The notes below the pieces were generated by a model. That model worked only from the letters and a program-made list of their open reading frames with translations. It was not told the DNA's origin and did no database searches. A stretch of 32,530 nt of DNA from Promethearchaeota archaeon (GTDB lineage: Archaea > Asgardarchaeota > Lokiarchaeia > Sigyniarchaeales > SOKP01), in contig JAGXOA010000202.1 of NCBI GenBank assembly GCA_019894715.1, forward strand, positions 1-32,530. Direction: 5' to 3'. A program made the position numbers and the translations under genes. Shown piece by piece: positions 15,001 to 23,125 of the stretch (positions are counted from its first letter, which is position 1; each line of letters starts with the position of its first letter).

Positions 15001-15061
15001 ACTATGTCAACCTTTTTTTTTTTTATAAAAGCTATTAATTTAAATTATAGTACTATATTAC

Positions 15062-15071
15062 TTATATAAAT
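15062..15071 (+). promoter_or_regulatory. Candidate TATA box of the profilin gene
   Basis: TTATATAAAT lies 28-37 bases before the profilin ATG at 15099. At the usual archaeal TATA-to-start spacing this predicts a leaderless or nearly leaderless transcript. No Shine-Dalgarno sequence precedes the ATG, which agrees. Confidence 0.45.
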
Positions 15072-15098
15072 AAAACACGCATATAATATTTAGGAAAA

Positions 15099-15500
15099 AT
15101 GTCAAATATAGAATCCATTATTGATAATCTTTTAGATAAAGAGCAAAATATACATGGTGTTGCTATTATTGGCACAGATGGCAAATTAAAGACTCAAACA
15201 GAAAATTGGAATCTTATAAATGATTTACCTCTTATTAATAAATTACTTCAAACACAATTAAAATTAGGAGAAAAAGGTATATCAAGTATAATAATCCAAG
15301 GAATTAAATATATGATCGTTGAAAATACTGAAGAGAGAAAAATTGGAACAAGTATAACAGGTAAAGGGCATTTAATAGTTTGTCCTGTTCCGGTAGGTGG
15401 TAAGGGAGCGTTAATATGCTATATAAATCCACAAGCAGGTCCTCGAGAAGCATTATTTACGGCCCAAGAAGTCGCTAAAGAATTGGCTAAAATTATTTGA
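15099..15500 (+). CDS. Profilin
   Basis: The 133-residue protein follows the profilin pattern from end to end: an N-terminal helix IESIIDNLLDK, the strand pair GVAIIGTDGKLKTQT, a central helix, IIIQGIKYMIVENTEE, then GKGHLIVCPVPVGGKGALICY and a C-terminal helix AQEVAKELAKII. Plant profilins show the same AAIIGxDG, GxKYM and GKxG...ALI blocks and the same length. Profilins bind actin monomers and control filament growth. Asgard archaea encode them with actin homologues, and the proteins have been shown to act on eukaryotic actin. No actin gene is in this window. It has its own promoter, diverging from the ABC permease gene, and an oligo-T terminator. A roadblock-domain assignment is less likely because of the KYM block. 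Confidence 0.8.
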   Translation: MSNIESIIDNLLDKEQNIHGVAIIGTDGKLKTQTENWNLINDLPLINKLLQTQLKLGEKGISSIIIQGIKYMIVENTEERKIGTSITGKGHLIVCPVPVGGKGALICYINPQAGPREALFTAQEVAKELAKII

Positions 15501-15507
15501 AAATCTC

Positions 15508-15514
15508 TTTTTTT
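15508..15514 (+). terminator. Candidate oligo-T terminator after profilin
   Basis: Seven T in AAATCTCTTTTTTT start eight bases after the profilin stop, and more T-rich DNA follows. The same string ends the first GTPase gene (1322-1335). Confidence 0.45.
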
Positions 15515-15583
15515 CTTTTCTTTATTTTAAAAAATTATATAAAAAATAATTACAAAACATAAATATGATTTCCTATCGCGTAA

Positions 15584-15710
15584 ATCCTCAGTGGACGAGG
15601 AATCATTCCTATCTCAATGGAATGGTTTTCTACGACATATAGACTAATCCATACTAGAAGCGATTGTGCACTCGTAGGAAACCACGGCCTTTAGGCCGTG
15701 TGTAGTTCAC
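15584..15710 (+). mobile_element. omega-RNA-like right end of a TnpB element, copy 2, complete
   Basis: This is the full-length internal copy of the repeat also found at 1-127 and 32406-32530. It carries GGACGAGGAATC, TGGAATGGTTTTCTACGA, AGAAGCGATTGTGCACTCGT, a hairpin CACGGCCTTTAGGCCGTG and the end GTAGTTCAC (15702-15710). The bases just upstream (CGCGTAAATCCTCAGTGG) read RVNPQW, which looks like the very C-terminus of a TnpB, but no tnpB precedes it. In intact elements the RNA continues past the end GTAGTTCAC into flanking DNA, which serves as guide. Here that flank is the antisense of the GH94 gene 3' end. The repeat end supplies the stop codon of that gene. Confidence 0.75.
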
Positions 15711-18073
15711 TTTCCCATTTTAACAATAACATTATGTTTTTTATTATCATTAAAAATTGGAATCAAATTTCCTTCTATAGTTTTATTGTCTATACTTATT
15801 TCTTGTATTCCTTTTGAAATATTTTGTGGATTTTGAACATTGATATTATAAATTGAATTTCTGAAATGACGCATAATACTAAATCCATTCCACGCTGTAG
15901 GGATACAAGGGTCGATTAGTAAACCATTGAAGTCAGATCTTATACCAAGAATCCAATCTGTTGCTGCTTTTAATGTCCATGCTGCTGTTCCTGTAAGCCA
16001 AGAATTCTTTGCTTTTCCAAATTTTGGGTGATTATTCCCCGTTATCATTTGAGAAAATACATAAGGTTCTGTCATATGAATTTCTGCTATATTATTTTTT
16101 GTTGTTGGTGCTATTTTTTTATAATATTCATAGGCATAATTACCTCTTCCTAAAATACATTCTGCTATTTCAACCCAAGGGTTAGTATGACTAAAAATAC
16201 TACCATTTTCTTTAAGACCTGGTGGAAAAGTTGTTATTCCCCCCATTTCAGGATAATAATGAGTATAAGGAGGATTCAATAATTTTATACCATAATCAGT
16301 AACTAAATTTTCTCTTACTGAATTCATACATTGTAATGCTCTATTTTCAGAAGTAATTCCACTATATACGGCCCAAGATTGAGTATTGAGAAATATTTTA
16401 CCTTCATTATTTTTATGACTTCCTAACACTGAACCATTATCGTCATAAGCACGTATGTACCATTTCCCATCCCAAGCTTTTGAATTAAGATGTTCTTTCA
16501 TATCTTTTGCTAGATTTATATATTCTAAACTATCTTCTTTCATACCTAATTCTTGGGCTATATCACTTAAATCCAATAAAGCTTTATGGTATTGCATGGC
16601 AATCATTACACTCTCACCATGTTTGTTAGGTCCATGCAATTGAAGAGTATCATTCCAATCAGCAGTTCCAATTAATGGAAATCCATGAGGACCAATATTA
16701 TTCTTTGTGAATTCTATTGCTTTTTTAAGATGTTCATATAAATCTCCTTTTGAGCCTTCTACATATGCCACATCTTGTTTTAAAATAGAAAGATCTCCAG
16801 TCTCTTTTAGGTAATTACTTACTGCAAAGATCATCCATAAATGATCATCACCAAAAAAAAACTGATGAGTATTAGTATAATTAGGAAAATCTCCTTTATT
16901 TGTTAATGGATAATAGAGATGATAAACTTTTCCACTTTCAAATTGGGTCTCTGCTATTATTAATAATCTTTGACGAACTTGCTCAGGAATTCTATTACAA
17001 ACACCTAAGGAGTCTTGATTAAAATCTCGAAATCCTATACCTCTTCCGATTCCGGTTTCATAAAATGATACATAACGAGCCCAATCAAAAGTCATTTTAC
17101 ATTGGTATGGATTCCATGTATTCACAATTAAATTAAAGTCTTCATCTGGAGTATTTATTTCATATTTATCAAGATAAAAACTCCATTTTTTTTTCAATTC
17201 TTCTAAAGAGGATTCAATCTTCTCTATGTTATTATATTTGCTTGTTATATCTTTTATCTTGGATTTTTCTTGAGTGATCCCTAAAAGAAAAATAACTTTT
17301 TTTGTTTCATTTGGATTTAGAGATATTTTACTAGAAGTTGCTGCTATAGGATTTCCTCCTAAAGCAATTGAATTCGAACATACACCTTTTTCGACACTTA
17401 TTGGATTTTCCTCAGAACGATAATTGCCTATAAAAGCATCCCTATCCCCGTCGTAGGTATCAATATTATTACTAGAATAAAAAAAAACCAATCCATTAAA
17501 TAAACTAAACAGATGATAGATTATGGCATTTTGTTCTTCATCATATTTGGATACGGCAATATTTTGACTATATTGTAAATCTATTTGATCATTTTCAGCA
17601 TCCCATAGACAGAATTCCGCATATGAAAATAAATCTAAATTCTTTTGCTCAGAAGTTTCATTTTTTACAGTAAGCATCCAAATTTCTAAATTATCATTTA
17701 TAGGTACGAAATATAAAATCTCACTACTAATTCCTTGATATGATGAACTTATTTTTGTATACCCTAATCCATGAGTACATCTATAATTTTCAAGTTTATT
17801 CATTGTTGGTTGCCAAGTAGGAGACCAATATTCAGAAGTCTCTCTATCTCGTAAATATAAATAACGTCCAGGTCGATCAACAGGAATATTATTATATCTA
17901 TATCGAAGGATCCTGTTACTTTTTGGATCAATATAAAAACTAAATCCCCCGCCTGTATTAGAAATCATTGCACAATACTTGCCATTATTGAGATAATTTA
18001 TCCAAGGTGTAGGTGTGTCTGGTCTTGTAATAATATACTCTCTATCCTTAACAGAAAAATAACCATATTTCAT
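15707..18073 (-). CDS. GH94 glycoside phosphorylase, cellobiose phosphorylase-like
   Basis: The 788-residue protein aligns by eye over its full length with bacterial cellobiose phosphorylases: an N-terminal GYFSVKDREYIITRPDTPTP, YRYNNIPVDRPGRYLY (58-73), the catalytic-domain blocks GIGRGIGFRDFNQD (341-354), IGTADWND (468-475) with the candidate general-acid aspartate, KENGSIFSHTNPWVEIAE, and EPYVFSQMITG, and a C-terminal EGNLIPI. GH94 enzymes split a beta-linked disaccharide with phosphate, giving a sugar-1-phosphate and saving ATP. Cellobiose is the best guess; chitobiose or longer cellodextrins remain possible. There is no signal peptide, so it is cytosolic and needs imported sugar. It stands alone and is divergent from the methyltransferase gene. 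Its stop codon TGA (15709-15707) lies inside the end of the TnpB-type element, but the homologous C-terminus is essentially complete. Confidence 0.92.
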   Translation of the reverse strand: MKYGYFSVKDREYIITRPDTPTPWINYLNNGKYCAMISNTGGGFSFYIDPKSNRILRYRYNNIPVDRPGRYLYLRDRETSEYWSPTWQPTMNKLENYRCTHGLGYTKISSSYQGISSEILYFVPINDNLEIWMLTVKNETSEQKNLDLFSYAEFCLWDAENDQIDLQYSQNIAVSKYDEEQNAIIYHLFSLFNGLVFFYSSNNIDTYDGDRDAFIGNYRSEENPISVEKGVCSNSIALGGNPIAATSSKISLNPNETKKVIFLLGITQEKSKIKDITSKYNNIEKIESSLEELKKKWSFYLDKYEINTPDEDFNLIVNTWNPYQCKMTFDWARYVSFYETGIGRGIGFRDFNQDSLGVCNRIPEQVRQRLLIIAETQFESGKVYHLYYPLTNKGDFPNYTNTHQFFFGDDHLWMIFAVSNYLKETGDLSILKQDVAYVEGSKGDLYEHLKKAIEFTKNNIGPHGFPLIGTADWNDTLQLHGPNKHGESVMIAMQYHKALLDLSDIAQELGMKEDSLEYINLAKDMKEHLNSKAWDGKWYIRAYDDNGSVLGSHKNNEGKIFLNTQSWAVYSGITSENRALQCMNSVRENLVTDYGIKLLNPPYTHYYPEMGGITTFPPGLKENGSIFSHTNPWVEIAECILGRGNYAYEYYKKIAPTTKNNIAEIHMTEPYVFSQMITGNNHPKFGKAKNSWLTGTAAWTLKAATDWILGIRSDFNGLLIDPCIPTAWNGFSIMRHFRNSIYNINVQNPQNISKGIQEISIDNKTIEGNLIPIFNDNKKHNVIVKMGK

Positions 18074-18201
18074 AAGTAATTCTCAAATATATGAAAAATT
18101 TAGAATAATTATATCAATAATTCAATATAAATTAATTTTTTTAAAAAAGAATATAAACAAGATAAATAATATTTTAGAATATCAAAATAAAACCTAAGTA
18201 C

Positions 18202-19683
18202 ATGAACATAAGTAACAACGATATTATCCTCAAATTCCAAAATGAATTAGTTATTCCAGAAATTTCCTCTAAATTCAAGAAAGAGGGATATTGTTCGAAG
18301 ACCTATATTGAAGAAGTATACAGAGTAAATATGAATTTATGGAATAATATGCTTATCTGGGGAGATAATAAAGATATTATGATTGCTTTATTAAAAAATT
18401 ATAAAGAAAAAATTGACCTTATTTATATTGATCCTCCTTTTTTCACTGAAAACGATTATTATAAGAGAGTTTTTCTAAATAAACAGTATATTCAAAAGAT
18501 TTCATATTATGATAAATGGAACAAAGATTTAGATTCATACTTAGCCTTCCTTTATGAAAGACTAATTGTTATGAAAAATTTACTTTCAAAAAAAGGATCT
18601 ATTTATGTTCATATTGATTGGCATGTTAGTCATCATGTGAAACTTATTATGGATAAGATTTTTGGAACAGAAAATTTTCGAAATGAAATTATCTGGTTTT
18701 ATCCAGCAGCTTCTTCTCAAACTAAAAGGTTTTATGTACGTTCCTATGATTCTATTTTTTTCTATACAAAATCAGAGGATTACATTTTTAATGACAATCC
18801 TGAGATTTATATGGAGTATTCAAATCGAGTTAAAAATGCTTTGAAAAAAGATGAAAAAGGTTATTATTATCATAGAGGAGGTAGTCATGATGGTAAAAAA
18901 TTAAAAAAAAAAGTATACACAGAAAAAAAAGGTGTATTCCCAAGAGATGTTTGGATGGATATTCCTTATATAAGAGCAAATACTCCTGAATATCAAGGTT
19001 TCTCAACCCAAAAACCTGAAAGGTTACTGAAAAGGATAATTATTGCTTCTAGTAATAAAGATAGTATTGTTGCAGATTTCTTTTGTGGGTCAGGATCTAC
19101 TGTTGCTGTAGCGGAAAAATTAGGGAGGAAATGGATAGGTTGTGATCAAAATAAAGAAGCAATCTTTACATCATGGAAAAGATTACTTGAATTAAATAAT
19201 TCTAATGACATTTTAAATTGGAAAAACAAATATAATAGCATTGTAAGACCCTTTAAAATATATAATACCGAAATCCAAGATAGAAAAAGAGTATTTCCAA
19301 ATAATTTTTTAAAATCTGATGAAAAAATCCAACTTGAAAATCTAAAAGAACCCAAAATTGAGATAAAACTTGAAAGAGAAAATAATAAAATAAAGATAGA
19401 AATCTCTAACTACATTGCCTCTTATTTAAATTTGTTAAATAATGAGATCAGAACCTCCATAAAAGATTGGTATGATTTAATAGATTGTATCTTAATAGAT
19501 TTCAATTATAATCGAGAAATTTTTAGACCAATATGGATTTCATATAAAACTCCAAAAAATAGAGAATTATTACTTAGAACGGGTGAATTTGAATATGATG
19601 AGAAAAAATCATTCAATATTATGATAAAAGTTATTGATATAATTGGATTTGAAGTCATAAAAAATATAGCTATTTGTACCTAG
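18202..19683 (+). CDS. Solitary DNA methyltransferase, beta class (Type III Mod-like)
   Basis: The 493-residue protein has motif IV DPPF (77-80, in IYIDPPFFTEND) before motif I FCGSGST (294-300), followed by KLGRKWIGCD. The order IV then I marks a beta-class amino-methyltransferase (N6-adenine or N4-cytosine). STQKPERLL (268-276) is the usual segment before motif I. The region between (about 160-260) would hold the target recognition part, and residues about 335-493 form a C-terminal extension I do not recognise. No restriction subunit lies beside it, so it is an orphan methyltransferase that may act in epigenetic regulation or be left from a restriction system. The ATG at 18202 diverges from the GH94 gene, 128 bases away. 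It is convergent with truD. Confidence 0.88.
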   Translation: MNISNNDIILKFQNELVIPEISSKFKKEGYCSKTYIEEVYRVNMNLWNNMLIWGDNKDIMIALLKNYKEKIDLIYIDPPFFTENDYYKRVFLNKQYIQKISYYDKWNKDLDSYLAFLYERLIVMKNLLSKKGSIYVHIDWHVSHHVKLIMDKIFGTENFRNEIIWFYPAASSQTKRFYVRSYDSIFFYTKSEDYIFNDNPEIYMEYSNRVKNALKKDEKGYYYHRGGSHDGKKLKKKVYTEKKGVFPRDVWMDIPYIRANTPEYQGFSTQKPERLLKRIIIASSNKDSIVADFFCGSGSTVAVAEKLGRKWIGCDQNKEAIFTSWKRLLELNNSNDILNWKNKYNSIVRPFKIYNTEIQDRKRVFPNNFLKSDEKIQLENLKEPKIEIKLERENNKIKIEISNYIASYLNLLNNEIRTSIKDWYDLIDCILIDFNYNREIFRPIWISYKTPKNRELLLRTGEFEYDEKKSFNIMIKVIDIIGFEVIKNIAICT

Positions 19684-19684
19684 A

Positions 19685-19690
19685 TTTTTT
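19685..19690 (+). terminator. Candidate oligo-T terminator after the methyltransferase
   Basis: Six T begin two bases after the TAG stop at 19681-19683. The gap to the convergent truD stop is only 31 bases, so a short oligo-T terminator is the only visible candidate. Confidence 0.3.
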
Positions 19691-19714
19691 CGAATTAGGA
19701 TATGAAAAATTAAT

Positions 19715-21106
19715 TTAGGCAGATTTCATCAATTCTCTAATAAGCATTGTTGCATAGGACCCCTTATTTAAAGAAAATTCTATCTTAACTTTCTTTTTTT
19801 CTAAGAAGATATCATCATCATCAAATTCTATTATTTTAAGACCAATTGGTCTGGTTGTGATAGCTCTATATGAACCTTTCATATTAAATCGTTCAAAAAA
19901 TTCACTTTTAAAAATATCTAAATTAATACCTTCTTCTTTAACAATTTCATGAAAAATATTCTTCATTAAGGGAAAATCGTTAAGATCTGTGCTGAATCCT
20001 ACTATAGGTGCTAAAATGACTGCTCGATCTAAGCGAATGGCTTTTTCTAAGTATTCATCATATGAATTGCCAAAAATATAGCTAATATTTGTGATATTTC
20101 CTTTTGTATCATCTAGAATACAAATTCTATCTCCTTCTATAGGTTCAAATAATGAAATTCCTTTTAAAACCCGTAAAGAAATCATTTTATTGAAAAGATA
20201 TGATTGAAATGCATTAATAATAAGATTCAAAATATTAGGATTTAATCTCTTAAAAGCTCCTACATAATCATTATGATGAGTTATAATATGTTCTATTAGT
20301 GTACATTCATAATTTAAACTTCTAGGAAATTTCCTATAATAATCCTCAAGAAGATCTGGATTATCTAAAGATTCTCCAATTTTGGCTCTAATTTTACATA
20401 ATTCTATACTTTCTGTAGAATAAGTGGTGGTTACAAATTCTTCAAAAGCCCTTCTATAATTTCCTTCTAATAAATATCTACCTATTAGATGGGAATTTGG
20501 CCTATATGTTCCAAATCTTTGTAAACCAAAAAAATTTGGAATTCCCTTTTGTGTTAGAGTATTTAATATACCTTTTATTCTAGATTCTAAATTATCTTGA
20601 TCTTTTATGTCTCTAATTGTAATTGTAAAATTATTTCCCCTATTACTTCCTAACATCACAGATTTTTTAGAAGGTGATATTGATCTTATGAAAATATTTC
20701 TTATTTTCAATTTTTTAAGTTTGTTGATATGATTGCCTTTGATTGCAATTTTCTGCACACTTATAGAACATTTATCTTTTAAACCTGAATAGAAAATATT
20801 AGCTTTAGGAATTTTCAGATCTTGACTTAATCTATTGAGTGCACCAAAGGTATTTTTATTAATTTTAATCAAATTAAAAGTAGTGAATTTATCTCTCTTG
20901 TCTGAATATGAAGAACTTTCTCTATCTTCTTTAATTTCAAGGATTTGTCCAAATTTAGTTATTTCTTTTACAATAAAATCCTTATAACTATCTTTATAAA
21001 TTCCACCAATTCCTTTTATTTCTGGAGTTGAATATATCTCTATTCCGGTGAAATGCTCAATTTCTATATTATTATCATTATTCTCAAATATATAATTGAA
21101 TTTCAT
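19715..21106 (-). CDS. truD: tRNA pseudouridine synthase D
   Basis: The 463-residue protein carries the TruD catalytic block FYSGLKDKCSISVQ (105-118) with the nucleophile Asp111. It also has NFFGLQRFGTYRPNSHLIGR, where the family has its second conserved region and the TRUD insertion follows, and INAFQSYLFNKMISLR. Length is usual for archaeal TruD. The enzyme converts a uridine of tRNA (position 13 in bacteria; archaeal and Pus7-like relatives have wider targets) to pseudouridine. It is the last gene of a minus-strand translation cluster, 25 bases after pth2, and this neighbourhood of Pth2 and TruD is common in archaea. The start is ATG 21106. Confidence 0.93.
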   Translation of the reverse strand: MKFNYIFENNDNNIEIEHFTGIEIYSTPEIKGIGGIYKDSYKDFIVKEITKFGQILEIKEDRESSSYSDKRDKFTTFNLIKINKNTFGALNRLSQDLKIPKANIFYSGLKDKCSISVQKIAIKGNHINKLKKLKIRNIFIRSISPSKKSVMLGSNRGNNFTITIRDIKDQDNLESRIKGILNTLTQKGIPNFFGLQRFGTYRPNSHLIGRYLLEGNYRRAFEEFVTTTYSTESIELCKIRAKIGESLDNPDLLEDYYRKFPRSLNYECTLIEHIITHHNDYVGAFKRLNPNILNLIINAFQSYLFNKMISLRVLKGISLFEPIEGDRICILDDTKGNITNISYIFGNSYDEYLEKAIRLDRAVILAPIVGFSTDLNDFPLMKNIFHEIVKEEGINLDIFKSEFFERFNMKGSYRAITTRPIGLKIIEFDDDDIFLEKKKVKIEFSLNKGSYATMLIRELMKSA

Positions 21107-21131
21107 TATTATTCAACTTTTTAAATTTATA

Positions 21132-21488
21132 TTATAATAATTTAAGTGTACCAGTTATCTTATCAATCTTGTTTGATAAATTAGGACCTATACCTAAAGC
21201 TGTGGTTGTACCTGGTTCTAATTGTGTTAATCCCGCATCATTTATTATTGCACAGATTATATTGTTTCTTTTTAATTTTCCAAATATTTCCTCTAATTGT
21301 TCGAGACTCTGGATTTTAAGTACAACTTTTTTTTGACCTGAGTTTATCCAATCTTTCCATAATTTAGTATCTGTTTTTCTAACCCTATTTGAAGAACTTA
21401 TACTTGCATGACAAGCCTGAGCACATTTTTTACCAGCACTCATCTTTAAATCAGTTCTAATTATAATCACTTGTTTTATTTCGTCCAT
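21132..21488 (-). CDS. pth2: Peptidyl-tRNA hydrolase, archaeal/eukaryotic Pth2 type
   Basis: The 118-residue protein is a complete Pth2: IIIRTDLKMSAGKKCAQACH (8-27) with the conserved Lys and His, a central KKVVLKIQSLEQLEEI, and the block INDAGLTQLEPGTTTALGIG with the catalytic Asp. The enzyme frees tRNA from peptidyl-tRNA lost by stalled ribosomes. It lies 25 bases before truD and 108 bases after the zinc-ribbon/KH-like gene on the same strand. The length is the same as in other archaea (about 115-120). Confidence 0.96.
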   Translation of the reverse strand: MDEIKQVIIIRTDLKMSAGKKCAQACHASISSSNRVRKTDTKLWKDWINSGQKKVVLKIQSLEQLEEIFGKLKRNNIICAIINDAGLTQLEPGTTTALGIGPNLSNKIDKITGTLKLL

Positions 21489-21596
21489 ATAAATAACCTT
21501 ATTGTTAAAATTAATTTATCTGAGCCACTTAATTTAAATAGAAGATACAAATATTTTTGGAAATCAAATAAAAATAGGAAATAAGAACCCTAAAAT

Positions 21597-22106
21597 CTAA
21601 TTATATTCAATTCTAACTATTTCATCAGTTAATTCTAATACAAGCTCTTCTAATTCTTCTTTCGTAAAAAGAATTCTATCTGTATCTTGTTTTTGGAGAA
21701 CTGCTCGATATTCTGTATCTCCTGTTGCTAAAAAGATTTCATTCAAAGAATTTACTTTACCTGGTGTAATTAAACTCTCGATAACGACTATTGGTTTTTT
21801 AGACTTTTCAATAAGAATAATCTTTTCTAACTCATACGTCTCTATTATCCAATTTATGAGAACTTGTGTTATTCTTATTTTATCTCCTCGTCCAATAACA
21901 ATAATTACAACATCTTCATAATCTATTGCTTTGAAAAACGATACTTTTTCTAAAAATCCAAATTCTACATTCTCTTCTAATTTAAGCAAATCTTTAGCTA
22001 AATCTAATTCAAATGAAGTGATCTTATCTTCGTCTAGTTTTTTTTGACAACTAGTACACAAAAATCCAGATTTTACACAAGTCTCGCATGCTGGAAGAAA
22101 TTTCAT
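21597..22106 (-). CDS. Zinc-ribbon protein with KH-like domain (archaeal NusA-like factor candidate)
   Basis: The 169-residue protein starts with a small cysteine motif, ACETCVKSGFLCTSCQ (6-21), containing two CxxC pairs. It is followed by a helix and a KH-like module with VVIIVIGRGDKIRIT (around 66-80), where GRGD stands for the KH GxxG loop. Archaea have a family of this layout (N-terminal four-cysteine ribbon and a divergent KH domain) annotated as NusA-like or transcription-elongation related. I place it there from the pattern only. It lies 14 bases after the L38e gene, hence in one operon with a ribosomal protein, upstream of pth2 and truD. A role in RNA binding coupled to transcription or translation fits this context. 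Confidence 0.65.
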   Translation of the reverse strand: MKFLPACETCVKSGFLCTSCQKKLDEDKITSFELDLAKDLLKLEENVEFGFLEKVSFFKAIDYEDVVIIVIGRGDKIRITQVLINWIIETYELEKIILIEKSKKPIVVIESLITPGKVNSLNEIFLATGDTEYRAVLQKQDTDRILFTKEELEELVLELTDEIVRIEYN

Positions 22107-22120
22107 AGTATTAAAACCAA

Positions 22121-22324
22121 TTATAACTCTATTATATCACAACTTATATCTCTTAAAATTCTTTCAGCAGAGCTAGGATCAGTCTTATATGTGTATAATG
22201 TCTTCTTTGTTCTTAATTTCAATTTAACAGTATCTTTCACTCTTTTTACTCTACAGTGAACAGCACGATCTGATAAATTTACAAACTCTTCTTCATTAAA
22301 TATTTCTTTTGGCAATTTAAACAA
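22121..22324 (-). CDS. rpl38e: Ribosomal protein L38e
   Basis: The 67-residue protein matches eukaryotic/archaeal L38e: PKEIFNEEEF, then LSDRAVHCRVKRVKDTVKLK, LRTKKTLYTYKTD and a C-terminal AERI motif. It is a small component of the large ribosomal subunit found in eukaryotes and only part of the archaea. There is no ATG. The frame opens at TTG 22324 directly after a TAG; TTG at 22315 would give a start at MPKEIF, closer to other L38e proteins, and is my preferred true start. It heads the minus-strand cluster with the KH-like gene, pth2 and truD, and diverges from the L40e gene. Confidence 0.85.
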   Translation of the reverse strand: MFKLPKEIFNEEEFVNLSDRAVHCRVKRVKDTVKLKLRTKKTLYTYKTDPSSAERILRDISCDIIEL

Positions 22325-22535
22325 CTATTATATTTGTTATTGAAATAAATCCTTAGTATATACTATCTTATTATTTATTAAATTTTAATTTTATTACTAG
22401 ATTTTAATTTTAAGAATTATCTTTCTCTTAGAAACTTACATATTCAAAAATTTTATTTTAAATGTAATTTTTTTTATATTAATCTCATATAGAGTGATTT
22501 TAACCTACTAATAAATAATTTAAAATTGAATAATC

Positions 22536-22697
22536 ATGCCACTTGATGACCCATATAAGAAAGCAATAGCTCGCCATCACTTGCTAATGAAAACCGTATG
22601 TAGAAAATGCGGTTCTTTAAATCCTGTAAAAGCAAAAAAATGCAGAAGATGTCGTAGTAAGGATTTACGATTAAAGAAAAGAGAAGTATCAAAATAG
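22536..22697 (+). CDS. rpl40e: Ribosomal protein L40e
   Basis: A 53-residue frame encodes MPLDDPYKKAIARHHLLMKT, then VCRKCGSLNPVKAKKCRRCR and a basic tail RLKKREVSK. The CxxC...CxxC zinc motif and the RKCGxxNPxKAxKCRRC sequence are those of archaeal L40e, the ribosomal half of the eukaryotic ubiquitin-L40 fusion; here no ubiquitin is fused. It is a 60S/50S subunit protein near the factor-binding site. It diverges from L38e across 211 bases, with TTTATATT at 22473-22480 as a candidate TATA box, and a T6 tract (22709-22714) follows the stop. Its neighbours are all translation genes. Confidence 0.95.
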   Translation: MPLDDPYKKAIARHHLLMKTVCRKCGSLNPVKAKKCRRCRSKDLRLKKREVSK

Positions 22698-23125
22698 TTT
22701 TCTCATCCTTTTTTATAAGTTCTATTTATTTATCTTTATTGACTCTTTTACATATCTAAATTCAATTATTTTAGAAATACATCTAGTAGATATTATCCCA
22801 GATTATTTTTTTTTAATATGATGTGTGAGAAATATATTATCTAAGTATGTATAAGACTTCGTGAAAGCTCGATTTCACGAAATAGTATTTCCTTTATATA
22901 TTATTTTTGAATTTATTACTTTTATTCAAAACAATGGCTAAAATCCAACCTTATTGCTTTTTTTATTAATCCCAAATAATAATCATTAACATATTTTAGT
23001 TTTAAAATCCAATTTTTAAATCAATTATTATAATGATGTGGAATATGATAAGAAAAATAATACTATTGACAACTATTACTTTTTAAAAGCTATTAAAAAA
23101 AGAAAAAAAAAAAAATAATTTTTAT
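22698..23125. other. Intergenic region with a strong hairpin
   Basis: About 430 bases without a credible gene. A T6 tract at 22709-22714 probably ends the L40e transcript. At 22858-22881 a perfect 9-base inverted repeat (TTCGTGAAA, loop GCTCGA, TTTCACGAA) stands in otherwise featureless AT-rich DNA. It may be an operator, a transcript-end stem shared with the dockerin gene, or a remnant of an element end. The stretch before 23126 is A-rich (T-rich on the minus strand), which could terminate the 1512-codon gene. Confidence 0.5.
22858..22881. promoter_or_regulatory. Perfect 9-base-stem hairpin/palindrome
   Basis: TTCGTGAAA (22858-22866) and TTTCACGAA (22873-22881) are exact inverted repeats separated by GCTCGA. 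The core GTGAAA/TTTCAC resembles the palindrome TTCACGTGAA at 5305-5314. The function is open: regulator site or RNA stem. Confidence 0.5.

Noticed and set aside
15099-15500. Roadblock/LC7 (MglB-like) protein
   Set aside because: The order of blocks (IDNLL, AIIGTDG, GIKYM, GKGHL, ALICY, C-terminal helix) follows profilin over the whole length better than roadblock.
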